Notes under the pieces: generated by a model | Told to the model about the DNA's origin: nothing | Databases searched by the model: none | The model's input: only the letters and a program-made list of their open reading frames with translations | Program-made: the position numbers and the translations under genes | Assembly (NCBI RefSeq): GCF_040049275.1 | Contig: NZ_JBDZDT010000005.1 | Location: 186,001-250,000, forward strand | From: Aquabacter sp040049275 | Lineage (GTDB): Bacteria; Pseudomonadota; Alphaproteobacteria; Rhizobiales; Xanthobacteraceae | DNA: 64,000 bases | Reading direction: 5' to 3' | Shown here: piece by piece, positions 1 to 8,600 of the stretch | How the letters are laid out: each line of letters begins with the position of its first letter | Numbering within the stretch: position 1 is the first letter of the stretch

Positions 1-1
1 C

Positions 2-916
2 GTGCTGGCCTTCTGCCACACCGTCATGGCCATCTATGTGGTGCTCGGCATTGCCGCCATGGCCTGGAACCCGAGCTTCGCGCTGCTGGATGCCTATGCC
101 ACGCGCCAGGCTCGCGCCGGCCGGGTGGATTACGGGCGCAGCCGGCTGTGGGGTTCCGCCAGCTTCGTCTTCGCCAACCTCGCGGGCGGCTTCCTGATCG
201 CCCAGGCGGGGGCGCCGGTGGTTGTGGCGCTGATGGTGGCGGGGCAGGCGAGCTTCTTCGCCGCCATGCTTGTCCTGCCGGAACTTCCCCGTCCGCCGGT
301 CCATGCCTCGCCGCACATGGCAATGCCGCGGGCGCGCGCCATCCTCGTGCTCGGCGTACTGGCGGCAGCCCTAGTGCAGGCGAGCCACGCGACGCTCTAT
401 GCTTTCGCCTCGGTGCATTGGGCGGCAGGGGGGCTCTCCCTCACCGCCATCGGCATGCTTTGGGCCATCGGCGTCATTTCCGAAATCGCGCTGTTCCGCT
501 ACGGCACCATCGTCGTAAAGCGGTTCGGTCCGCTGGTCCTTCTCGGCGCCGGGGGCGTGGCGGCGGCCGTGCGGTTTTCCGCGCTGAGCCTCGATCCGCC
601 ACTCTGGCTGCTGGTCCCGCTCCAGCTCCTCCACGGCGCCACCTTCGGCGCCACCTATCTGGGCCTCGTGGAACTGGTGGCCCGCTTCACGCCGGAGCAT
701 CGGGCCGGCACCGCGCAGTCCATCGCCGGCTGGACGGTGAGCCTTGCCATGTCCTGCGCGAGCTTTGCTTCGGGGCTGCTATGGGTGTCGTTCGGCAATG
801 GCGCCTTCCTCGCCTCCGCCGGCCTCGGACTTGCGGGCGCGGCCCTGGCGGCTGCGGCCCGCTCCGTTCAGCCCCAGAGCGCAGGCGAGGGCGGAAAGAC
901 CGTCGCGCCCTCATAA
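2..916 (+). CDS. MFS transporter, 3-phenylpropionate-transporter-like (5'-truncated by window edge)
   Basis: The protein is a polytopic inner-membrane carrier with about eight hydrophobic helices visible over 304 residues. The order of helices and the conserved G-R-S-R-L-W-G-S segment near residue 45 match the HcaT/PPP (MFS_1-like) branch of the major facilitator superfamily. These proteins are normally about 400 residues with 12 helices, so roughly the first 100 residues lie left of the window and the GTG at position 2 is probably internal. The substrate cannot be told from sequence; aromatic acids are the textbook substrate of HcaT, but many members are uncharacterised. Its 3' end overlaps the convergent epimerase gene by 49 bp. 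Confidence 0.75.
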   Translation: MLAFCHTVMAIYVVLGIAAMAWNPSFALLDAYATRQARAGRVDYGRSRLWGSASFVFANLAGGFLIAQAGAPVVVALMVAGQASFFAAMLVLPELPRPPVHASPHMAMPRARAILVLGVLAAALVQASHATLYAFASVHWAAGGLSLTAIGMLWAIGVISEIALFRYGTIVVKRFGPLVLLGAGGVAAAVRFSALSLDPPLWLLVPLQLLHGATFGATYLGLVELVARFTPEHRAGTAQSIAGWTVSLAMSCASFASGLLWVSFGNGAFLASAGLGLAGAALAAAARSVQPQSAGEGGKTVAPS

Positions 917-1845
917 CGCAGGGCATTCTCGCGGTCGCGCGCCAGCAGCAGCGGCCCGTCGAGATCCACCACGCCGGCCCGCTGCGCCACCAGCAAAGCC
1001 GGCGCCATGGCGAGGGAGGAGGCCAGCATGCAGCCCACCATCAGGGTAAAGCCGGCCTCGCGTGCTTCCTCCGCCATGGCGAGCGCCTCGGTGAGACCGC
1101 CCGTCTTGTCCAGCTTGATATTCACCGCATCGTACTTGCCGATGAGGCCCCTGAGGCTGGCGCGCTCATGAACGCTTTCGTCGGCGCAGACCGGTACCGG
1201 CCGGGGAATCGCGGCGAGAGCATCGTCCGCCTTGGCGGGAAGAGGCTGCTCGATCAGTTCCACGCCCATCTCTGCGCAGGCCGCGAAGTTCTCGGCGAGG
1301 GTTTCCGCCGTCCACCCTTCATTGGCATCGACGATGAGCCGCGTGCCGGGCACCGCGGCGCGAATCGCCTTCAGGCGCGCAATATCGTCCTCTCCGCCGA
1401 GCTTCAGCTTCAGCAGCGGCCAGCCGGAGGCGCGCGCAGCCTCGGCCATGGCCTCGGCCGTATCGAGGCTCAGCGTGAAGGCGGTGACGAGCGGCCGCAG
1501 CTCCGGCAGTCCCGCTTCGCGATAGGCCGGAATGCCCGACCTTTTCGCATCCAGGTCCCAGAAGGCACAATCGAGGGCGTTTCTTGCCGCTCCGGCAGGC
1601 AGGCGCTGCTGGAGCGCCGCCCGGTCGAGCCCGCCTTCAACCTCTGCGGCAAGCCCGCGCAGGAGATCGGCGACGCCGTCCGGCGTCTCGCCATAGCGAC
1701 CATAGGGAACGCATTCGCCCCGTCCGACATTGGTCCCATCGCGAATCTCGGCAACCACGACCACCGCTTCGGTCTTGGACCCGCGGGAAATCGTGAAGGT
1801 GCCGGCAATGGGAAAGCGCTCGATGCGCACTTGAAGCGAGGTCAT
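868..1845 (-). CDS. Enolase-superfamily epimerase: dipeptide (L-Ala-D/L-Glu) epimerase or N-acetyl-D-Glu racemase DgcA type
   Basis: A 325-residue enzyme of the muconate-lactonising subgroup of the enolase superfamily. Visible catalytic features, in order: the L-K-L-K-L-G-G strand (K-x-K acid/base lysine) near residue 148, metal ligands in V-D-A-N-E-G-W, E-Q-P-L-P and C-A-D-E-S, and the opposing lysine in N-I-K-L-D-K-T-G-G. These proteins act in the cytoplasm on acidic amino acid derivatives. Family members either epimerise L-Ala-D-Glu released from murein or racemise N-acetyl-glutamate (DgcA). The N-terminal block around G-E-C-V-P-Y-x-R-Y-G-E is shared by both, and I cannot choose from sequence alone. 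No dgcN partner is adjacent. It converges on the MFS gene. Confidence 0.8.
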   Translation of the reverse strand: MTSLQVRIERFPIAGTFTISRGSKTEAVVVVAEIRDGTNVGRGECVPYGRYGETPDGVADLLRGLAAEVEGGLDRAALQQRLPAGAARNALDCAFWDLDAKRSGIPAYREAGLPELRPLVTAFTLSLDTAEAMAEAARASGWPLLKLKLGGEDDIARLKAIRAAVPGTRLIVDANEGWTAETLAENFAACAEMGVELIEQPLPAKADDALAAIPRPVPVCADESVHERASLRGLIGKYDAVNIKLDKTGGLTEALAMAEEAREAGFTLMVGCMLASSLAMAPALLVAQRAGVVDLDGPLLLARDRENALRYEGATVFPPSPALWG

Positions 1846-1944
1846 TCAATAAACATGTGGCAGGATTGAAGGAATCGGGCGGGTGCGCGGCTGCAGCGGG
1901 CAATTTTCCACCCTCGACGCCATTTGGCTGCCCGAGTATGACCA

Positions 1945-3117
1945 TTGGATGGCTCGCGCTCAAGCGAGCGCTTCGTACCGGAGTCGCACGTGGCGTCAGC
2001 CTCGCTTCTCGATGTCAGCCTCTCTGGCGATGAATTGAAGGCGGTCGGCCACGGCACTTGGACGTCGGACCGCGCCGACGAACTGGAGCATCTGGTCGCC
2101 GAGGCGACGCGGACCCACGCGCAGCCCGCCCATGCGCACATCGATCTCAGCGGCGTCGACCGCATGGATACGTTCGGCGCGCTGCTGCTGGAGCGCCTGC
2201 GCCGCGCCTGGACGCGGGATGGCGTCGAGCCCCGCGTGGTGGGCCTGAAGCGGCGCTACAGCGTGCTGATCCAGGAGATGAGCCGCACCGGCCGCGAGGC
2301 GCATCCGGCGGTTCGCCCCCACGAGGCGATGGTCGAGCGGCTCGGGCACAACGTCGTCAACATTGCGCACGATGCCCACTCGCTGCTGAACTTCGTCGGC
2401 GCGACAGTGGCGGCGGCCCTGCGCACCATGGCCCAGCCGCGGACGTTCCGCTTCACCTCCACGGTCAACCAGATCGACCGGGTCGGCCTGCGCGCGGTGC
2501 CGATCATCGTTCTCATCACCTTCCTCATCGGCTGCATCCTCGCCCAGCAGGGCATCTTCCACTTCCGCCGATTCGGCGCGGACATCTATGTGGTGGACAT
2601 GGTCGGCGTGCTGGTGCTGCGCGAGCTCGGCGTGCTCATCGTCTCCATCATGATCGCCGGCCGCTCGGGCAGCGCCTACACCGCCGAGCTCGGCTCCATG
2701 CGCATGCGCGAAGAGGTGGACGCGCTCCGGGTGATGGGCTTCGACCCGGTGGAGATCCTGGTCATCCCCCGCCTCCTGGCGCTGGTGATCGCGTTGCCAC
2801 TCCTCACCTTCATCGGCTCCATGTCGGCGCTGGTGGGCGGCGGGCTGGTCGCCTGGCTCTATGGCGGCATCACGCCCGGCGTCTTCATGGACCGCCTGAA
2901 GGACGCCATATCCATCGACCATTTCATGGTCGGCATGATCAAGGCGCCCTTCATGGCGGCCGTCATCGGCATCGTCGCCTGCATGGAGGGGCTGCGGGTC
3001 GGCGGCAGTGCTGAATCCCTCGGCCAGCACACCACGGCCTCGGTGGTGAAGGCGATCTTCCTCGTCATCGTGATGGACGGGCTGTTCGCCATGTTCTTCG
3101 CCTCCATCGACATGTGA
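1945..3117 (+). CDS. MlaE-type ABC transporter permease with N-terminal STAS domain
   Basis: Inner-membrane permease of an MCE lipid transporter. Residues about 25-125 form a STAS (MlaB-like) domain, including the D-L-S-G-V-D-R-M-D-T turn; residues about 150-390 are the MlaE permease, with helices such as P-I-I-V-L-I-T-F-L-I-G and the conserved E-L-G-S-M-R-M-R-E-E-V-D-A-L cytoplasmic loop. In E. coli the STAS partner MlaB is a separate protein, whereas here it is fused. The frame opens with TTG at 1945; a GTG further in, at 1990, is an alternative. The gene leads a tight operon with the ATPase (7 bp gap), MCE protein and lipoprotein, so it probably moves phospholipid between the two membranes. 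Confidence 0.9.
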   Translation: MDGSRSSERFVPESHVASASLLDVSLSGDELKAVGHGTWTSDRADELEHLVAEATRTHAQPAHAHIDLSGVDRMDTFGALLLERLRRAWTRDGVEPRVVGLKRRYSVLIQEMSRTGREAHPAVRPHEAMVERLGHNVVNIAHDAHSLLNFVGATVAAALRTMAQPRTFRFTSTVNQIDRVGLRAVPIIVLITFLIGCILAQQGIFHFRRFGADIYVVDMVGVLVLRELGVLIVSIMIAGRSGSAYTAELGSMRMREEVDALRVMGFDPVEILVIPRLLALVIALPLLTFIGSMSALVGGGLVAWLYGGITPGVFMDRLKDAISIDHFMVGMIKAPFMAAVIGIVACMEGLRVGGSAESLGQHTTASVVKAIFLVIVMDGLFAMFFASIDM

Positions 3118-3124
3118 GGCGACG

Positions 3125-3934
3125 ATGGAACTGCGCAATTCAAGCGGCGAGATGAGAGAAGACAACGGGAAGGGCGAACCCATCATCAGCGTGCGGGACA
3201 TCGTCGTGGGGTTCGGCGACCGCATCATTCTCGACCATCTCAGCCTCGACATCATGCGAGGCGAGATTCTTGGCTTCGTCGGCACATCAGGTGGCGGCAA
3301 GTCGGTCCTGACCCGCACCATTCTCGGATTGGTGCCGAAGATCTCCGGCAAAGTTGAGGTATTCGGCCAGGACCTCGACACGCTCAACGAGGAGCAGCGC
3401 TCCGCCCTCGAGCGCCGCTGGGGCGTGCTGTTCCAGCAGGGCGCGCTGTTCTCCTCGCTCACTGTGAAGCAGAACATTCAGTTTCCGCTGCGCGAGAATC
3501 TGAAGCTCTCCCAGAAGCTCATGGACGACATCGCCTACGCGAAGATCGAGATGGTCGGCCTGAAGTGCGATGCGGGGGAGAAGCTTCCCTCGGAACTCTC
3601 CGGCGGCATGATCAAGCGCGCCTCGCTCGCCCGCGCTTTGGCGCTGGACCCCGAAATCCTGTTCCTGGACGAGCCGACCTCCGGCCTCGACCCCATCGGC
3701 GCGGGCGATTTCGACGAGTTGATCCGCACGCTGCAGCAGACTTTGGGCCTGACCGTTTTCATGGTAACGCACGACCTCGATAGTCTGCACACTGTCTGCG
3801 ACCGAATCGCCGCGCTCGCCGATGGAAAGGTGATCGCCCAGGGCACGATCGAGACCATGATGGAAGCAACCCATCCATGGCTCCGCGCCTATTTCCACGG
3901 TGCACGGGCCCGCGCGGTCCGGTCGGAACGGTGA
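3125..3934 (+). CDS. MlaF-type ABC transporter ATP-binding protein
   Basis: Cytoplasmic ATPase of the MCE transporter, 269 residues. It shows Walker A G-T-S-G-G-G-K-S near residue 58, the signature L-S-G-G-M-I-K-R-A, Walker B I-L-F-L-D-E-P-T-S-G-L-D-P and a switch histidine in V-T-H-D-L. The M-I-K-R variant of the signature, in place of the usual Q-x-Q-R, is typical of MlaF proteins and separates them from ordinary importers. It sits 7 bp after the STAS-permease gene and 14 bp before the MCE gene, so the products should form one complex. Confidence 0.93.
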   Translation: MELRNSSGEMREDNGKGEPIISVRDIVVGFGDRIILDHLSLDIMRGEILGFVGTSGGGKSVLTRTILGLVPKISGKVEVFGQDLDTLNEEQRSALERRWGVLFQQGALFSSLTVKQNIQFPLRENLKLSQKLMDDIAYAKIEMVGLKCDAGEKLPSELSGGMIKRASLARALALDPEILFLDEPTSGLDPIGAGDFDELIRTLQQTLGLTVFMVTHDLDSLHTVCDRIAALADGKVIAQGTIETMMEATHPWLRAYFHGARARAVRSER

Positions 3935-3948
3935 GCTAGGAAGGGCGT

Positions 3949-4869
3949 ATGGAGACCCGGGCCAATTACACATTGATCGGCGCCTTCACGCTCCTCGTGC
4001 TGGCCGCTGCGTTCGGCTTCATCTACTGGTTCATGCGGCCCTTGGATTCCGAAGGGCGCAAGCCGTTCGAGATCGTCTATTCCGGCACCGTCAGCGGACT
4101 GCGGCAGGGCAATGCCGTGACCTTCAACGGCATTCCCGTGGGTCAGGTCACGTCCCTCGGCCTCGTGCCGGGCAAGCCCAATGAAGTGCTGGTGAAAGTC
4201 GGCGTCGACGCCAACGTCCCCATCCTTTCTGATTCGCGCGCCGGCCTTGAATCGCAGGGCCTCACCGGCATCGTGATCGTCAGCATCCGGGGCGGGGAGG
4301 CGGACGCGAAGCCCTTGCCCCTCGGCCCCAACGGCGTGCCCCGCATCGAGGCGGAAGGCGGCACCGGCATCGCCAGCCTCATTTCCACCGTTCAGGACGT
4401 GGCGCGGCGGGTGAACGGCATCCTCGATGCCATCGATCCGGAGCAGGTGAAGCAGATCGTCGCCAATGTGGACGCGTTCACCAAGGCGGTGAGCGACCGC
4501 TCGGAAGACGTGTCGAGCCTCCTGAAGCGCTCCAATGAGATCGCCGCGCAGCTCCAGGAACTCGCCACCAAGGCCGATGCCGTGCTCGCCGACCTCAAGA
4601 AGGCATCGAGCGATCCGAACGGCCTGGTGGCGCAGGCGACGGATGCGGCCACCTCGGTGCGCAAGCTCGCCGACAATCTCGACACTCGTACTGCCGAGCT
4701 GACGGCACAGATCAAGCAGTTCACCGGACCCGGCCTGCGCCAATTTGAAGCGTTGGCCGCTGACGGGCGCCGGACGTTGTCCGATATCGACCGCACATTC
4801 AGGAATTTCGAACGCAATCCCCGACAATTTATATTCGGTGGTAGCTCCGTGCCGGAATATAGGCGGTGA
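3949..4869 (+). CDS. MlaD-family (MCE-domain) membrane-anchored lipid-binding protein
   Basis: A 306-residue protein with one N-terminal transmembrane helix (about residues 10-30), then a single MCE domain (about 38-115) including the segment V-S-G-L-R-x-G-N-A-V-x-F-N-G-I-P-V-G that defines the fold. The remaining 180 residues are long, mostly helical and polar, as in the alphaproteobacterial MCE proteins whose coiled-coil tails can bridge the periplasm. MCE proteins form hexameric rings that bind phospholipid on the periplasmic side of the permease. Third gene of the operon. Confidence 0.9.
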   Translation: METRANYTLIGAFTLLVLAAAFGFIYWFMRPLDSEGRKPFEIVYSGTVSGLRQGNAVTFNGIPVGQVTSLGLVPGKPNEVLVKVGVDANVPILSDSRAGLESQGLTGIVIVSIRGGEADAKPLPLGPNGVPRIEAEGGTGIASLISTVQDVARRVNGILDAIDPEQVKQIVANVDAFTKAVSDRSEDVSSLLKRSNEIAAQLQELATKADAVLADLKKASSDPNGLVAQATDAATSVRKLADNLDTRTAELTAQIKQFTGPGLRQFEALAADGRRTLSDIDRTFRNFERNPRQFIFGGSSVPEYRR

Positions 4870-4932
4870 CGAATCATGGTTTGTGAGCGGGGGGATCGTC
4901 GCGTGCGCCGTCTTCAAGGAACGTCTGTGCTG

Positions 4933-5502
4933 ATGCGTGCCGCGCCGGTGGCGCTGGCCCTCGCACTGGCGGCGTGCGCCTCCGCTCCCGTGCCGACATT
5001 CGATCTTTCGGCACCGGCCGCCTTCGCCGCGCGGGGGGGCGGGGCGGGGCAGCTCGTAGTGGTCACGCCCACCGCCCTTGCGGCGCTCGATACGGAGAAG
5101 ATCCTGGTGGAGCCCTCGCCGGGGCAGATCACCTATCTGCCCGAGGCCCAATGGAGCGACCGCCTGCCGGCGCTGCTCCAGGCGCGCACCATCCAGGCGT
5201 TCGAGAACGGCAGCAAGCTGCGTCGCGTGGCGCGGCCGGGCGACGGCATCACTGCCGACTATCAGCTCAACATCGATATCCGCACCTTCGGCGTGAAGTT
5301 CACGGCCGGCGCGCCCGAGGCGGTGGTGGAGCTTTCGGTGAAGGTCATCGGCCTCGCCTCCGGCAAGATCCAGGCGGCGCAAATCTTCACCGCCCGCGTG
5401 CCGGTCCCGGCACTGAACGGGGCGGGCGTGACGGCTGCGCTCGATGCGGCATCCAACAAGGTGCTGACCGACATCGTGATCTGGTCCGCCGCGCGGTTCT
5501 GA
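4933..5502 (+). CDS. ABC-type transport auxiliary lipoprotein (PqiC/YmbA-like)
   Basis: The last gene of the MCE operon encodes a small outer-membrane lipoprotein of the ABC_trans_aux family. I place the start at ATG 4933 because it gives a clean lipoprotein signal, M-R-A-A-P-V followed by a hydrophobic run and the lipobox L-A-A-C; the same frame is open from 4876, and GTG 4927 is another option. The mature part keeps the family pattern of a Q-L-V-V-V-x-P-T strand, an I-T-Y-L-P-E-A-x-W-S-D-R-L-P motif and a C-terminal helix. Such proteins are thought to be the outer-membrane end of Pqi/Mce systems. Confidence 0.85.
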   Translation: MRAAPVALALALAACASAPVPTFDLSAPAAFAARGGGAGQLVVVTPTALAALDTEKILVEPSPGQITYLPEAQWSDRLPALLQARTIQAFENGSKLRRVARPGDGITADYQLNIDIRTFGVKFTAGAPEAVVELSVKVIGLASGKIQAAQIFTARVPVPALNGAGVTAALDAASNKVLTDIVIWSAARF

Positions 5503-5528
5503 CGCCTTTCACAGGTCCTGAAATGAAG

Positions 5529-5558
5529 ACGCCCGCCGCGGGATGCCGCGGCGGGCGT
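5529..5558 (+). terminator. Strong hairpin after the MCE operon
   Basis: A 13-bp perfect stem (5529-5541 with 5546-5558) closed by a GATG loop, 26 bp after the lipoprotein stop. The T run after it is short and interrupted, so termination efficiency is uncertain. Confidence 0.7.
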
Positions 5559-5627
5559 TCTTGTTCGTACTGTCCGCTCTGCGGTCACGGCTGGCCTGAT
5601 CCGGCCATCTCCTCCGCTCCGCAAGAA

Positions 5628-5654
5628 GATCCCCGGGCCAAGCCCGGGGATGAC
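5628..5654. repeat. REP-like intergenic palindrome (GATCCCCGGG type)
   Basis: A near-perfect palindrome, GATCCCCGGG-N-CAAG-CCCGGGGATGAC in form, lying between two convergent genes. The same sequence type recurs twice at 34848-34937, so this is a dispersed element and not a simple terminator. Confidence 0.7.
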
Positions 5655-5671
5655 GTTTCAGCGAGGCGGGC

Positions 5672-8600
5672 TCAGTCGAAATGGCCGGCCGCGTGGGCGA
5701 GCATGGTGTAGACCTTGCCCGTATCCGACGTGAGGTAGGTCTTCGTCAGCACATTGCCCCGGTCGTCCGAGCCCACCTGGTCGAGCAGGCGGTCGAACTC
5801 GGCGATGTAGCGGTCCACCGTGTCGCGGAACTCGGCATCCACCCGGTACTTACGGCGCAGCTCGTCGAACGCCTGCTGCCCCTGCATGGTGTAGAGCCGG
5901 CGGGTGAAGACGTTGCGCTCGCCGCGCTTGTAGCGCTCCCACAGCTCCACCGCCGCCTGATGGTCGATCATGCGGGCGATGTCCACCGAGAGCGAGTCCA
6001 GGGACTCGATGGTGTGGCGCGGCAGGCGGGCACGGGTGGCAGGCTCCGCACGACGCGGAGGCTCGGGCGCTGCGGGGGTCTCCGACAGCTCGCCGGACGC
6101 CCGGGCGAGCAGTTCGGAGAGCCAGCCGTCGCGGTTGCCGTCCACATCGCGGTTCGGCTGCGCCGGGCGCGCCTCACCCGAGGTGCGCTCCCGCTCGGGC
6201 GCGGCTTCCGGGCGGCGCGGCGGCAGGGAGGCCACCCGGCGGGGCGGCTCCACAGGCGCGGTGGGCGGGGTGCCGTTCTCGGCACGGGCCGGACGGGCGG
6301 GGGCGGCGCGCTCAGCCGGGCGCTCGATGGCGCGCTCGACCGGGCGTTCCACCGGACGCTCCGGCGCGCGTTCCACGGGACGCTCGATCTGCCGTTCCAC
6401 ATGCCGCTCGGCGACGGGGCGGGGCAGGGCCTCGCGCGTCACCATGCGGCCCGATGCGGCAGCCACGTCCACCGACTGACCCTGGCGCGCGACGATCTCG
6501 TTGAGCTCGGCGAGCGCCTTGATCTGCTCGGCGACCGCGCGGCGCATGGTGGCCGCGCTGGCTTCCGTCTCGGCAGGCAGTTCGAGGATGCCCTTCTTCA
6601 TCTCCTCGCGGGCGAGTTCGATGGACTGCTGCACATCCTGCGCGGCGCCCTTGAGCTGGCGCGACACCTCGGTGAAGCGGCGGCCCGTATCCTCGAACAG
6701 GCGGTTCACCTCGCCCATGGCTTCCTTGTAGGTGCCGCGGAGCATCTCGGCCACGCGCTCGCGCTCCGCCGAGGAGGCGCTGCGCACCTGCTCGAACTGG
6801 CCTTCCAGGGCCTTGGAGGAGTTCGACGCCGATTCCACCACCGCGTTGGCAATCTCCTGCGTGCGCTTCTGGGCGGCGATGAGCGACTGCTCCAACATGC
6901 CGTGGAAGTTGCCAAGCCGGTTCTCCAGCTCCTGCGCGCGGGCGGTCAACTCGGTGCCGAGCTGGTCGAGCGCGGTCTTGCGGCCGGCGAGGGTGGCTTC
7001 CACGTGGTCGTGGGTCTGGCCGAGCGACTGCGATGCCTGGAGGACCGAGCGGCCCTGCTCCTCGAACCTCTGGGTCAGGGCGCCGATCTCGCCCAGCGCG
7101 CCGTCGGTCAGCGCCCGCAGGTTCTCCACCTCGATGCCGAGCTGGCCCACCGTGCCCGCGGCCGAGCCGTTGAGGGTACGGACATTGTCCTGCAGCGACT
7201 TCACCTGGTCGGCGAAGCCGGTCTCGAAGTGGCTCAGTGCCGCAACGATGCTGGTCATGGCCTGCTGGAAGGTGCCGTCCGCCTCGTTCAGGCGCTGGAC
7301 GATGCTCTGCACGTCGCCCTTCACCGCGGTGTTGGCGGCGGAGATTTCGGCCACCGTCTTCTCGCTGGCCTCCTGCAGGGCGGCGAGGAACATGCCGTTC
7401 TTGCCGTCCAGGGTGTCGGTGATCTCCTGCAGACGCTCGGTGAGCGCGATGGAGATGGCGTCGGCCTGGCCGGTGAGGGTCTGGCCCACATTCTCGGCAA
7501 GGCCGGTGAGGGCTGCCTCCACTTGCGCCGCATCCTGGCGCAGGCGGGTAGAAACGCCCTCCACCTTGCCCGCAAGGTTCTGGGCGACCGCCGTGCCGCG
7601 CACTTCCAGGGCGGCGGAGACGCCTTCGAGGCGGTTGGTCACCAGATCCTCGATGCGGGCCACGCGGTGCTCAAGCTGGGTCGCGATGTCCTGCGCCCGG
7701 ACCATGATGGCCTCGCCCGCATAGTCCGTCCGCTCGGTGAGCAGGTCGCTGACCGCCTGGACGCGACTGCTGATGGTGTCGCCGAGATAGTCGGCACGTT
7801 CGGTGAGCAGGTCGCCCACCGCCTGGACGCGGGCGTTGACGGCATCCCCGAGGGCATCGGCGCGCTCGGTAAGCAGGTCGCCCACCGCCTGCGCCCGGGC
7901 GCCGACGGTCTCGTTGAGATAGTCGGCACGCTCGGTGAGGAGGTCGCCGACCGCCTGCGCACGGGCACCGACGGCTTCGCTGAGATAATCGGCGCGCGTG
8001 GTGAGCAGGTCGCCGATGGTCTTGGCGCGCGAGCTGATGGTCTCGCCGACATAGTCGGCACGCTGCGTGAGGAGATCACCCACAGCCTGGGCGCGAGAGC
8101 CGACGGCTTCGCCGAGATAATCGGCACGCTCGGTCAGCATATCGCTGACCACCTGGGCGCGGGAACTGACCGTCTCGCCGATGTGCTCGGCACGGTCGTT
8201 GAGGAGGTCGCCGATGGCCTGGGTGCGCTGGGTGAAGAAGTCGTCCAGCGTCGCCAGCGTGTGGTCGAGGGTATCGCCGGTGGTCTGGACGCTGGCGGAG
8301 ATCGCCTGCGCAAGCTGGTCGGAGCGTTGGGAGAGCGTGTCCGCGAGCTCGCGGGTCTTCACGTCGATGGACTGCTCCACGCGGGTGAGGCGGTCGTCCA
8401 GCGCCGAGGCGAAGCTGTCGGCGGTGGTGTCGAGCCGCTGGTCGAGACCGGCGAGGGTGCCCTGGAGGCTTTCATTGAGCACGTTCACCTGCAGCGACAG
8501 GCCGTCGATGAGGGCCGGGGCGTGCTGGCGCAGGGTGGAGTCGAGGGTCTCGACGCCCTGCTGCACCGCCTGGGCGATGAGCGTGCTGTCCTGGCCGATG

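Noticed and set aside
7640..8230. Regular 66-bp direct repeats that could suggest a CRISPR array
   Set aside because: The repeats are in frame, code for 22-residue helices, have no unique spacers and no cas genes nearby.
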